Shown here in pieces: positions 24,434 through 33,129 of a DNA stretch of 64,000 bases. Each line of letters begins with the position of its first letter. Position 1 is the stretch's first letter. The stretch comes from Verrucomicrobium sp. BvORR034 (lineage in GTDB: Bacteria > Verrucomicrobiota > Verrucomicrobiia > Verrucomicrobiales > Verrucomicrobiaceae), in the NCBI RefSeq assembly GCF_000739635.1, contig NZ_BATQ01000133.1:62001-126000 (forward strand), in the 5' to 3' direction. The translations under genes were made by a program, and so were the position numbers. The notes below the pieces were generated by a model. The model saw only the letters and a program-made list of their open reading frames with translations, ran no database searches and was not told the origin of the DNA.

Positions 24434-25888
24434 ATGCCCCCCTTCACCGATCACCCCCTCCACCTCACCCGCCGCGCCCTCTTTGGGAAATCGGCCATGG
24501 GCTTGGGCGCGATGGCTCTGGGATCTCTGTTCACACGGGATGGATTGGCCCTGCCGCCGGACAAGCTGGCTCCGGCGTTGCCGCACTTTGCGCCGAAGGC
24601 AAAACGGATTATCTATCTGCTGCAGAATGGGGCTCCGTCTCATGTGGACCTCTTTGACTACAAGCCCAAGCTGAGGGAGTGGCACGGCAGACAGATTCCC
24701 GATGAGGTGGCGGGCGGAAAACGGTTCAGCACCATGACGGGCGGTCAGACGGACCGTCCCGTGTTAGGAGAGATCACCCAGTTCAGCCAGCATGGCCAGA
24801 GCGGGGCCTGGGTGAGTGATTTCCTCCCCCACACCGCCGGCATTGCAGATGACCTGTGCTTCATCAAGTCCATGCACACGGAGCCGGTGAATCACGCCCC
24901 GGCCATCACTTACTTTCTCACCGGCGGCGAGCAGGCCGGACGCCCCAGCATGGGCGCGTGGTTAAGCTACGGCCTGGGCAGTGATTCCAATGACCTCCCT
25001 TCCTTCGTGGTCATGACCTCCCGCGATAAGGAAGCATCCTGCGGGCAGATCTTCTATGACTTCTATTGGGGCAGTGGCTTCCTCCCTTCCAAGTATCAGG
25101 GGGTCAAGTTCCGTGGCAGCGGTGATCCGGTGCTCTATCTCAGCAACCCCGACGGCATGAGCCGCAGCGTGCGGCGCGGTGTCCTGGATGACTTGGCGCG
25201 ACTCAATGAAATCAAACTCCGGGAACAAGGCGATCCGGAGATCGCCACCCGCATTTCCCAGTATGAGATGGCATACCGCATGCAAGCCAGCGTGCCGGAG
25301 CTCACTGATTTCAGCAAGGAGCCACAGCACATCCTGGAGATGTACGGTCCCGATGTGCACCGCCAGGGCAGCTATGCCTACAACTGCCTGATGGCCCGTC
25401 GGCTTGCGGAGCGCGGCGTACGCTTCACCCAGATCATGCATGCCGGCTGGGACCAGCACCGCAATCTAAACAGCCAGCTCAAGATCCAATGCCAGGATAC
25501 CGATGCGCCGTCCGCCGCACTGGTCAAAGATCTCAAGCAGCGCGGCCTCCTCGATGACACGCTCGTGATCTGGGGTGGCGAGTTTGGTAGAACACCCTTT
25601 CTACAAGGCAAGATCGCCGACACCAAGCAATGGGGCCGGGATCATCATCCTTATGCCTTCACCCTCTGGATGGCGGGCGGTGGGATCAAACCGGGCATCA
25701 GCCACGGAGCTAGCGATGAGTTCGGATTCAACGCGGTGGAGGACAAGGTGCATGTGCACGACTTCCAGGCCACCCTCATGCATCTCATGGGGATTGATCA
25801 CGAGCGCTTCACCTTCCGGTTCCAAGGTCGGCAATTCCGGCTCACGGATGTGCACGGGCACGTGGTGAAGCAGGTGATTGGTGCTTAG
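24434..25888 (+). CDS. DUF1501 (sulfatase-like) Tat-exported protein
   Basis: This 484-aa protein has a twin-arginine leader (HLTRRALFGKSAMGLGAMAL) and the DUF1501 body: AKRIIYLLQNGAPSHVDLFD, EPVNHAPAITYFLTGG, WGGEFGRTPFLQ and GRDHHPYAFTLWMAGGGIK. DUF1501 proteins are alkaline-phosphatase-fold proteins abundant in Planctomycetes and Verrucomicrobia. They usually sit beside a DUF1549/DUF1553 cytochrome-type gene. No such partner lies on either side here. The substrate is unknown. Confidence 0.92.
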   Translation: MPPFTDHPLHLTRRALFGKSAMGLGAMALGSLFTRDGLALPPDKLAPALPHFAPKAKRIIYLLQNGAPSHVDLFDYKPKLREWHGRQIPDEVAGGKRFSTMTGGQTDRPVLGEITQFSQHGQSGAWVSDFLPHTAGIADDLCFIKSMHTEPVNHAPAITYFLTGGEQAGRPSMGAWLSYGLGSDSNDLPSFVVMTSRDKEASCGQIFYDFYWGSGFLPSKYQGVKFRGSGDPVLYLSNPDGMSRSVRRGVLDDLARLNEIKLREQGDPEIATRISQYEMAYRMQASVPELTDFSKEPQHILEMYGPDVHRQGSYAYNCLMARRLAERGVRFTQIMHAGWDQHRNLNSQLKIQCQDTDAPSAALVKDLKQRGLLDDTLVIWGGEFGRTPFLQGKIADTKQWGRDHHPYAFTLWMAGGGIKPGISHGASDEFGFNAVEDKVHVHDFQATLMHLMGIDHERFTFRFQGRQFRLTDVHGHVVKQVIGA

Positions 25889-25945
25889 TGCTTGGCCCTT
25901 GGCGTGGATTGGAGAAAAGAAGTCTCCGTTTTGGCGTGGCACAAG

Positions 25946-26107
25946 GAACCGTCTCGGTTCTTGTTTCCGCATCCCCCAGCACAACCGCCATCCAAGAGCC
26001 GGGACGGCTCTTCTACAGTGCTTCGTGCGTTATGTGAGACCAAATCCGACACCCGACACCAACTGATGCCGATTGCCAATCGGCGGCACAGCAGATTGCC
26101 AAGCTGC
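25946..26107. repeat. Four-hairpin cluster between convergent genes
   Basis: Four short hairpins with 3-nt loops lie between the DUF1501 and rnr stop codons. GAACCG-TCT-CGGTTC is at 25946-25960, followed by a T-run. AAGAGCCG-GGA-CGGCTCTT is at 25994-26012, GCCGATT-GCC-AATCGGC at 26068-26084, and GCAGATT-GCC-AAGCTGC with one mismatch at 26091-26107. The first may act as a terminator for either gene. No ORF worth reporting is present. Confidence 0.7.
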
Positions 26108-26134
26108 GCTACCAGTTGTCAGAAGGATCCGAGC

Positions 26135-28957
26135 TCACCCCTGGTGCCTCGGCTTACGGCTCGCCACTTTGCCCGGCTTCGATTTCTCGGTGGGTTTGGT
26201 GGAATCTGCGGGGCTTGAAGGCTTGGAAGACGAACGTCCTGGTTTGCCCTTGGATTTCTCGTTGGGCTTTGCCGAAGGCTCTGGTTTGGTCTTATCCTTC
26301 CTGACGAACTGTGGTGGCGGCTGAGGTTTGGCCACGGGAACCACCTCAGGACGGAACGTCGGCTTTGGCACTTCCTGGTTCGTTCCCTTGCCTTTCGCCT
26401 TCTTGCCGAACTTGGGCTTCCCTTGAGGGGCCTGCTGTTGCGGCTCAGAGCGCTGTGGAGTCGGGCCTTCTTTCCTTTTCACCGGCCTTTTCTCGCTCAC
26501 CTTCCCTTCAGGCTTGATGATCTCCCAGTCACGGTCTTTTTCCCGACGACGTCCCTTGTTCGGCTGTGACCCCGAATTGGACTTGGTATTGAAGCCGGGT
26601 TTGGCATCCTGCCGTTGCTGCCAGAATGGCTTGGCAGACTCTTCTTTGCTTTTCTCTTGGCCTGCTTCAGGAGCAATTTCCCTTGGCCCACCTTGGCGTT
26701 TATTTTTGTCCCATGCGGGCTTGCCTTTGCCGCGGTCACCAAAGTCCTGCCTGTCGCCAAACTTGGGACCAGGACGGAACCGGCCGCCGCGGTCCGGCTG
26801 CCAGTCACGCACAGGTTCTTGTTCTCTTGCGCCTTCGGGCCGCTCGGACACCATGCGGAAGTCCACCTGTTTCTTGAAGTCATCCACCCGGTAGACCTGC
26901 ACAGGCAGCTTGTCCCCCAGACGGATGATCCTGCCACTGTGACGCCCCACGAGGCGTGCCCGGACGGGATCAAACGTGAAGAAGTCATCCGGAACAGAGG
27001 ACAGGTGCACCATGCCACTCAGGCCCAGGTCACTCACGTCCACAAAGAACCCAAAGTTCCTCACATCCGTCACCAGACCTGGGTAAGTCACGAGTTTGCC
27101 AGACTTGATCTGCGCCTTCAGGTAGGCGTAGAGTTTCACATCCTTGCTGTCGCGCTCCGCATCCGAAGAATTGCGTTCCGTGGCGGTGATGTGGTCCGCG
27201 ATCTCCTGGATACGAGAGGCCGGGATGGCCTGATTCTCAAACAGCACCCGGTGCACCACCAGATCCGCATAGCGGCGGATGGGCGAGGTGAAGTGGGTGT
27301 ACTTGGCCTTGTTGAGGCCATAGTGCCCCAGCGGTTCCATGGCATAACGCGCCCTCATCATGGAGCGCAGGAACCCGATCTTGAGCGCCGCGCCAATCGG
27401 CAGGGTGCCCAGCAGTTCCAGGAGCTTTTGCACCTCGGAGCGCTTGGTCAGATTGCCGCACTCCACCTTGTGAGCCAGCACATCCTCACGGTAGTCCTTG
27501 AGCTTTTTCTCCTTGGGTGACTCGTGCACACGGTACACCGCAGGGCGGTTCAAGTGCATGAGACGGGAGGCTACCGCTTCATTCGCGAGGAGCATATACT
27601 CCTCGATGAGCTGGTGGGAGACGTCGTTGTCGATCTTCTCAATGCGGATCACCTTGCCATGCTCATCCAGCCGGATCTTTGACTCGGGAAAATCCATGTC
27701 CAGCGAGCCTGCCTTGAACCGGGCCCGACGGATGGCCTGGGCCATTCCATGGGCATCCAGGATCATGCGCTCGATGGCGTCATCCTTCCGGGCCCCGTTC
27801 TCGATCACCGCCAGAGCTTCCCGGTAGGTGAAGCGTCGCTTGGAGTGAATGACGGCGGGATAGAACTTTGTCTCCAGCACCCGGCCATCGGGATTGAGCA
27901 GGAATTCAACACACTTCGTCAGGCGGTCCAGACCGGGCTTCAGTGAGCACAGCTCATTGCTGAGCGCCTCAGGCAGCATGGGGATGACACGGTCCACCAG
28001 ATAGGTGGAGTTGCCCCGTTTCCGGGCCTCTTTATCCAAGTCGCCGCCTGGCTTCACATAGTGGGACACATCGGCGATGTGCACCCACAACCGCCAGCGG
28101 TCCTTGCCCTCGCGCTTCAGACAGATGGCATCATCGAAATCCTTGGCGTCATCCGGGTCAATCGTCACCACCAAGTGTTCCCGGCAGTCCACCCGACCTG
28201 CCACTTCATCAGGCGAGGGTTGGTTGTCCGGTCGGGACTTGGCTATGGTATTGGCCTCGTCCAGCACCTCTTTGGGGAAGCGCAGAGGCAGGTCGTAGTG
28301 GCGCAGCACGGAGAGCATGTCCACGCCCTCGTCATCCGGCGGACCCAGAACTTCCACGATCTCGCCTTCAGGATTGGTGTGGCGGGACTCCCACTGCACC
28401 ATCTCCACTACCACCTTGTCGCCCACGTTGGGACGACGTCCCACATCCTTGGGCGGCGGCACAAAGATATCTCGCGGCAGGCGCGGGTCATCTGGCACCA
28501 CGTAGAGGAATTGCTTCCCCTTCTGCAGCGTGCCCACGAGGGTGGACCGCTTGCGTTCCAAAATTCGGATCACCGTGCCGGTCGTTTCCTCAGGTCGGAC
28601 CTTACTGTAGCCTTGCGGCTTCACCTCCCGACGCACCAACACCCGGTCGCCATGCATGGCGGTACCGGTGGCACTCTCTGGGATCACGATTTCATGCACC
28701 CCAGCTGCCGAGGGCAGCAGGAAGCCCTTGCCACTGCGGGTGATCTGGATGACTCCCGCCACCAGATCCGCTTCATCCGCGAGGATGTAGCGGTTGCCCT
28801 TGGTACGGACTACGCGTCCCTGGGTTTCCAGTTCCTGCAAGAAGGCCTGCAGCTCCTGTTGACGATTGGGAGCCCAATCGAGGGCGGCCAACAGGCCGGG
28901 TACATTAGCGGGCACATACTCGGACCTTCCGAGCAATTCGAGAATATCACTTTCCAT
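26135..28957 (-). CDS. rnr: Ribonuclease R
   Basis: RNase R is a processive 3'-5' exoribonuclease of the RNB family. The 940-aa protein has N-terminal winged-helix and cold-shock regions. The catalytic RNB domain has VVTIDPDDAKDFDDAICLKR with its four Asp, then HIADVSHYVKPG and TYLVDRVIPMLPEALSNELC. The S1 domain follows (about LVTYPGLVTDVRNFGFFVDV). After the S1 domain comes an unusually long tail of some 220 residues rich in Lys, Arg, Pro, Gln and Gly. E. coli RNase R is 813 aa with a much shorter basic tail. The start ATG has a weak ribosome site. Confidence 0.94.
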   Translation of the reverse strand: MESDILELLGRSEYVPANVPGLLAALDWAPNRQQELQAFLQELETQGRVVRTKGNRYILADEADLVAGVIQITRSGKGFLLPSAAGVHEIVIPESATGTAMHGDRVLVRREVKPQGYSKVRPEETTGTVIRILERKRSTLVGTLQKGKQFLYVVPDDPRLPRDIFVPPPKDVGRRPNVGDKVVVEMVQWESRHTNPEGEIVEVLGPPDDEGVDMLSVLRHYDLPLRFPKEVLDEANTIAKSRPDNQPSPDEVAGRVDCREHLVVTIDPDDAKDFDDAICLKREGKDRWRLWVHIADVSHYVKPGGDLDKEARKRGNSTYLVDRVIPMLPEALSNELCSLKPGLDRLTKCVEFLLNPDGRVLETKFYPAVIHSKRRFTYREALAVIENGARKDDAIERMILDAHGMAQAIRRARFKAGSLDMDFPESKIRLDEHGKVIRIEKIDNDVSHQLIEEYMLLANEAVASRLMHLNRPAVYRVHESPKEKKLKDYREDVLAHKVECGNLTKRSEVQKLLELLGTLPIGAALKIGFLRSMMRARYAMEPLGHYGLNKAKYTHFTSPIRRYADLVVHRVLFENQAIPASRIQEIADHITATERNSSDAERDSKDVKLYAYLKAQIKSGKLVTYPGLVTDVRNFGFFVDVSDLGLSGMVHLSSVPDDFFTFDPVRARLVGRHSGRIIRLGDKLPVQVYRVDDFKKQVDFRMVSERPEGAREQEPVRDWQPDRGGRFRPGPKFGDRQDFGDRGKGKPAWDKNKRQGGPREIAPEAGQEKSKEESAKPFWQQRQDAKPGFNTKSNSGSQPNKGRRREKDRDWEIIKPEGKVSEKRPVKRKEGPTPQRSEPQQQAPQGKPKFGKKAKGKGTNQEVPKPTFRPEVVPVAKPQPPPQFVRKDKTKPEPSAKPNEKSKGKPGRSSSKPSSPADSTKPTEKSKPGKVASRKPRHQG

Positions 28958-29090
28958 AACTAACTATCGCACAATTCCGGATCATTGGCCGGAGGGTATC
29001 TGGAGCACATCATGGGCTCCGTCTGATGATGGAGAATACGCTCCCCGTCCGTAATCGTCCAACATTTTTGCGTTTTATCTGCATCGCACC

Positions 29091-29885
29091 ATGAATCCCA
29101 CGCCCCTCACCCGCTGCCTCGCTCCCCTGCTGGTGCTCCTCTGTACCTCCCTGCTCCACGCAGGTCCCGCGCTCTCCGATCAGGAACAGAAACTGGGGTT
29201 CGAGCCCCTGTCTGATGGCAAGACCTTCCACGGCTGGGATCAAAAAGGAAACTGGGCGATCGAGGAGGATGGCACTTTCTACCGGAAAGCCAAAGGCGGC
29301 GACCTGACCCATACCGCCAGCACGGTGCCAGATGACTTTGAACTCCGGTTTGAGTGGAAGGTCTCCAAAGGCTGCAACAGCGGCGTGTACTACCGCCCAG
29401 GCCAGTATGAGTACCAGGTGCTGGACAACGCGAACAGCCCCTATGGCGAGAATCCCCGGCAGAGTGCCGCATCGCTGTTCTTCTGCATGGCTCCGAACAA
29501 GGACGCCACCCGTCCCCTTGGTGAATGGAATGAGGGGCGGATCCTTTGCCAGGGCACCGTCATTCAGCATTGGTTGAACGGTGAACTCGTGCTGGACTTC
29601 GACTACACCGACCCCAAGTGGGCCCCGCAGGTTGAGCTGCTCCGGATTCGCGGAGCCAACCTGGGCGCGCGGGGTGGAAGGATCAGGCTTCAGGACCATG
29701 GGGCCGACGTGTGGTTCCGCAATCTCAGGCTGCGGACCGTGTCCAAAGATGAAAAGCTCACACGGATCGACTTCCAGCCCATGGCCATCCCGGCGGGGGC
29801 GCTGCAGAAGGAAAACGAGCGTGTACAGCAGATGCTGAAGAAAGCTCCGGCAAAACCCGCCCCCCCGCCGCTACGGGTGCAGTGA
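29091..29885 (+). CDS. DUF1080 (3-keto-disaccharide hydrolase) domain protein
   Basis: This 264-aa protein is secreted (signal peptide to about residue 24, LLHAGPA). The DUF1080 concanavalin-like domain includes GFEPLSDGKTFHGWDQKGNW, DDFELRFEWKVSKGCNSGVY, YEYQVLDN and a C-terminal VWFRNLRLRTV. Some family members hydrolyse 3-keto-glycosides made by oxidoreductases, and DUF1080 genes are abundant in Verrucomicrobia. The next gene begins at an overlapping GTGA, so the two are cotranscribed. A Gfo/Idh/MocA gene is close by. Confidence 0.92.
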   Translation: MNPTPLTRCLAPLLVLLCTSLLHAGPALSDQEQKLGFEPLSDGKTFHGWDQKGNWAIEEDGTFYRKAKGGDLTHTASTVPDDFELRFEWKVSKGCNSGVYYRPGQYEYQVLDNANSPYGENPRQSAASLFFCMAPNKDATRPLGEWNEGRILCQGTVIQHWLNGELVLDFDYTDPKWAPQVELLRIRGANLGARGGRIRLQDHGADVWFRNLRLRTVSKDEKLTRIDFQPMAIPAGALQKENERVQQMLKKAPAKPAPPPLRVQ

Positions 29886-30844
29886 AATCGGCGGGGCCAG
29901 TGAATATCATCTTCGACACGGACATGCACACGGATTGCGATGACGCCGGAGCATTGGGCGTGCTACACGCGCTGGCGGACAACGGGGAGTGCGAGATTCT
30001 CGCCATGATGTGCAGCACGCTGGACCCTTGGGCGGTCCCCACCATCGACGCCATCAACACTTACTATGGTCGTCCCGACGTGCCCATCGGCACCGTGAAG
30101 GGCCAGGGCGTGCTGCGAAAATCTGTGTACACCCGTGGGGTGGCGGAGCGCTTTCCGCATGACTTGAAGTCAACCGCCTCAGCGCCTGACGCCCTGCAAC
30201 TGTACCGCCAGACACTTGAGGCGCAGCCCGACCAGTCCGTGGTGCTGGTGACCGTAGGCTATCTGACCAATGTCGCCAACCTGCTCAAAGCCCCCGCCCA
30301 AGACGGAAAGCCCAGCGGCCTCGACCTCGTGAAGCAAAAAGTCCGCACTTGGGTGTGCATGGGAGGTAATTTCATCGGCACACCCGCCCGAGATGACCTG
30401 AAGCTCGGCAATGTGAACTTTACCTATGACGCCCCCGCCACCTTGTACGCGATCCAGAACTGGCCCGGGGATCTGGTCTTTGCCGGCCGGGAAGTCTGCT
30501 CCGTACCGAGCGGCGTGGCCGTGGGTGAATGCCTTCGCAACGTGCCGGCAGATCACCCCGTGCGGGTTGCCTACGAGCTCTACTTCAGCGGCAAGCTGAA
30601 GAACCGCCACGTGGCAGATCTCGCGAGCGTGCTCTACGCCGTGCGCGGCCGGGGAGAGTTCTGGGACCTCCAAGACCAGGGCCACATGGCCCTGAAGCCC
30701 GACATGACCTTCACCTGGGAAGCCCAACCCGACAGCCGCCAGGCCTATCTCCTCAAGAAGAAAAACAAAGACGGCGTGCTGAGCGATCGCGCCGTGGAGG
30801 CAGCGCTGGAGAAGTTGTTACTGCAGGCGCCAAAGGCAAAATGA
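29882..30844 (+). CDS. Inosine-uridine nucleoside hydrolase family protein
   Basis: This 320-aa protein has the nucleoside-hydrolase N-terminal Asp cluster slightly altered: NIIFDTDMHTDCDDAGALGV, where canonical members read D-x-D-x2-x-DDA. Later NVNFTYDAPATLYAIQNWP and the family-like VLVTVGYLTNVANLL are visible. It lacks a signal peptide although its partner is exported. Family members hydrolyse N-ribosides, but this subgroup is uncharacterised. It starts with GTG overlapping the DUF1080 stop. Confidence 0.82.
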   Translation: MKSAGPVNIIFDTDMHTDCDDAGALGVLHALADNGECEILAMMCSTLDPWAVPTIDAINTYYGRPDVPIGTVKGQGVLRKSVYTRGVAERFPHDLKSTASAPDALQLYRQTLEAQPDQSVVLVTVGYLTNVANLLKAPAQDGKPSGLDLVKQKVRTWVCMGGNFIGTPARDDLKLGNVNFTYDAPATLYAIQNWPGDLVFAGREVCSVPSGVAVGECLRNVPADHPVRVAYELYFSGKLKNRHVADLASVLYAVRGRGEFWDLQDQGHMALKPDMTFTWEAQPDSRQAYLLKKKNKDGVLSDRAVEAALEKLLLQAPKAK

Positions 30845-30852
30845 GAATGAGT

Positions 30853-31023
30853 TTAACCACAGAGGCACAGAGAACACAGAGGAATGACTTTTTAGACAGG
30901 ATTGACAAGATTTCAGGGAGATTAACAAGATGGATTCATGATCAAAGATAACTCACCCTTGAAGTTTGAATTTTGTAATTTGAAGTTTGTTTCCCTCTGT
31001 GTTCTCCGCGCCTCTTTGGTTAA
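30853..31023. repeat. Long inverted repeat, dispersed family E, copy 1
   Basis: Between two convergent genes, an arm of about 30 bases (30853-30882; core ACCACAGAGGCACAGAG) is matched inversely by 30993-31023 (core CCTCTGTGTTCTCC) with three or four differences. Next to the left arm is TTTTTAGACAGGATTGACAAG. The same ACCACAGAG and TTTTTAGAC words recur at 35884. It could terminate both flanking genes; it could equally be a dispersed element. Confidence 0.78.
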
Positions 31024-31029
31024 TTGAAA

Positions 31030-32166
31030 CTACGCCATCAATCCCGCCGCCCTCAACACCGTCTCCTGCACGATCAAATCGTGCTCCGCCGTGAACTCCC
31101 ATTTCACCTCACCGCGGATGGCTTTGGCGAACTCCACCCAGTCCGCCAGATAGCGGGGGGCTTTCTCAAACTTCACTTCCTGGCGGCCTTTCTTATAGGG
31201 GCCGCGTGGCCGGTCGAGGGTGAGGATCATGCCGGCTGGTTCCAAGGGGCGGATCTCGACTGTGCCGTACTCCCCGCAGACCACAAACTGCCGCCGGGAA
31301 CCGCCGTCCACCTCCACCATGCTGCTGCGCAGGCTCACGGTAGCTTCCTTGTACTCCAGCACTGCCAGCATGTTGTCGGGCCAGTTGTCCGCGCGGGTTC
31401 TGCGCACATGTGGCATCACGGCCTCAGGCTTGCCCAGCACGCGCACCACGGAATCAATGAGATGACAGCCCAGCTCAAACATGGAGCCGCCCTTGTACTG
31501 CACCAGCCCCTGACGCTCCCCATCGCTGAGGAGCTTGCTCATCTCGGCATGGATGGCGAAGACCCGCCCGAGCCATCCTTCCCGCACGGCCTGGATCATC
31601 AGTTGAAACGCCGGATTGTACCGGAACATGTAGCCCATCTTCACGAGCTTCTTGTGCTGGGTGGCTGTTTCCAGGATGCGCTGAAACTGCGGGAGGGATT
31701 CGCCAGCAGGCTTGTCCAGATGCAGGTGCAGCCCCGCCTTCACCACCTTCACGGCGGCATCCAGCAACCCGGCCACATCCGTCTCCACCGCCACCACCTG
31801 CAGGCCGGGGGTGTTAAAGAGTTGCTCCTCCGTAAGCCAGGGGAGCCCGGCATAGTCCGGGTGGTCTTTGACCTTGAGCCGTTGGGCTTCATCCGGCTCC
31901 ACCACCCCCACCACTTCGAAGTCAGCACAGGAGCGCACCGCTGCCAACTGCCCTCCGGCATGGGCATGCTTGGTGCCGATCTGGCCCATCTTGATGCGGC
32001 CCGCCCCGGCAGCCGCCCGAACGGAACTCGCCCCCAATCCCATCGCCAGCCCTGCCCCCATCATCACCTGGTGAAAGGACCGCCGTGACAGGGCAGTTTT
32101 CTCTGAACCCAACACCATCGTGCTGGTTGACTCCAAGTTCCCGTTCTCTTTCATCATCAGATACAT
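31030..32166 (-). CDS. Gfo/Idh/MocA family oxidoreductase, Tat-exported
   Basis: This 378-aa protein has a Tat leader (LSRRSFHQVMMGAGLAMGLG). The NAD(P)-binding Rossmann part begins RIKMGQIGTKHAHAGG. The family motif for catalysis appears as LHLHLDKPAG (usual EKP is DKP). MGYMFRYNPAFQLM is the substrate-domain entry. Such enzymes oxidise or reduce sugars. The ATG at 32166 has GGAGAG four bases upstream; it overlaps the start of the divergent esterase gene. An alternative ATG lies at 32157. Confidence 0.87.
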   Translation of the reverse strand: MYLMMKENGNLESTSTMVLGSEKTALSRRSFHQVMMGAGLAMGLGASSVRAAAGAGRIKMGQIGTKHAHAGGQLAAVRSCADFEVVGVVEPDEAQRLKVKDHPDYAGLPWLTEEQLFNTPGLQVVAVETDVAGLLDAAVKVVKAGLHLHLDKPAGESLPQFQRILETATQHKKLVKMGYMFRYNPAFQLMIQAVREGWLGRVFAIHAEMSKLLSDGERQGLVQYKGGSMFELGCHLIDSVVRVLGKPEAVMPHVRRTRADNWPDNMLAVLEYKEATVSLRSSMVEVDGGSRRQFVVCGEYGTVEIRPLEPAGMILTLDRPRGPYKKGRQEVKFEKAPRYLADWVEFAKAIRGEVKWEFTAEHDLIVQETVLRAAGLMA

Positions 32167-33055
32167 GAAACTCTCCCCAGTCCCCATTCTTGCGTCGATC
32201 CTCCTTGCCAGCGCCATCGCAGCCCCCCTTCACGCCCAGAAGGCCGCCCCGGGCGTGACGCTGGAGAAGAACATCACCTACCTTGAACCCGACCGGAAGG
32301 AGAAGGCCGATCTCTACCAGCCCGCCACCCCACCCCCATCCGGCACGCTTTATCCCGCGGTGGTCCTCATCCACGGCGGCGGCTGGACGGGCGGCGTGAA
32401 GAACGCAGCCCGGGAGGAAAACATTGGCAACACCCTGGCCACCCATGGCTACGTGGCGCTGAGCATCGACTACAAGCTCCACGATCCCAAGAGCCCGCCG
32501 GATCAGATCTGCTGGCCGCAGAACCTGCACGACTGCAAGACTGCCGTCCGCTGGCTGCGCAAGAACGCCGAACGCCTCCACATTGATCCCAAGCGCATCG
32601 GGGCCATCGGCGGATCTGCGGGCGGTCACCTCACCTCCATGCTGGCGGTGACCCAGGCCAAGGACGGGCTCGATCCCAAAGGGCCATATGGCGAGTTCCC
32701 CTGCGACATCAAATGCGCAGTAGATCTGTACGGGCCCATTGAATTCATGTCCTGGAAAGACGTCGCCGCCCTGCGCAAGTCCCGCACCCAGGCCCCGGAG
32801 CTGTATAAGCAGTTCTCCGTGACCACCTATCTGGACAAGAACGATCCGCCCTTCCTCATCATGCATGGCACGGCCGATACCACGGTGGATGTAGAACAGT
32901 CCCGCCTCTTCGCCCGGGCGCTGGAGAAGGTCGGCGTGGAGCACCAGATCGAGATCATCGAAGGCGCACCGCACACCTTCCACCTCCAGCCCAAGCAGAA
33001 GGACCTCCGCCCCATCGTGCTCGCCTTTTTTGACAAGCATCTGAAGGGGAAATAG
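32165..33055 (+). CDS. Secreted alpha/beta hydrolase (esterase-like)
   Basis: This 296-aa protein has a signal peptide (ILASILLASAIAAPLHAQ). The oxyanion motif is VVLIHGGGWTGG, the nucleophile elbow IGGSAGGHLTSM (Ser), the acid HGTADTTVDVEQ and the His APHTFHL. This layout is that of the HGGG-type carbohydrate-esterase/BD-FAE-like and lipase families. A role in deacetylating plant polymers is possible but not shown. Its ATG overlaps that of the divergent oxidoreductase in the palindrome CATG. Confidence 0.88.
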   Translation: MKLSPVPILASILLASAIAAPLHAQKAAPGVTLEKNITYLEPDRKEKADLYQPATPPPSGTLYPAVVLIHGGGWTGGVKNAAREENIGNTLATHGYVALSIDYKLHDPKSPPDQICWPQNLHDCKTAVRWLRKNAERLHIDPKRIGAIGGSAGGHLTSMLAVTQAKDGLDPKGPYGEFPCDIKCAVDLYGPIEFMSWKDVAALRKSRTQAPELYKQFSVTTYLDKNDPPFLIMHGTADTTVDVEQSRLFARALEKVGVEHQIEIIEGAPHTFHLQPKQKDLRPIVLAFFDKHLKGK

Positions 33056-33129
33056 CCCGCCAGCCCCCCGTGGCGGACATCTGTCCACCGGTTGCACTTC
33101 GTATCCCCCTGTGGCAGTGTCCGCCTCCC

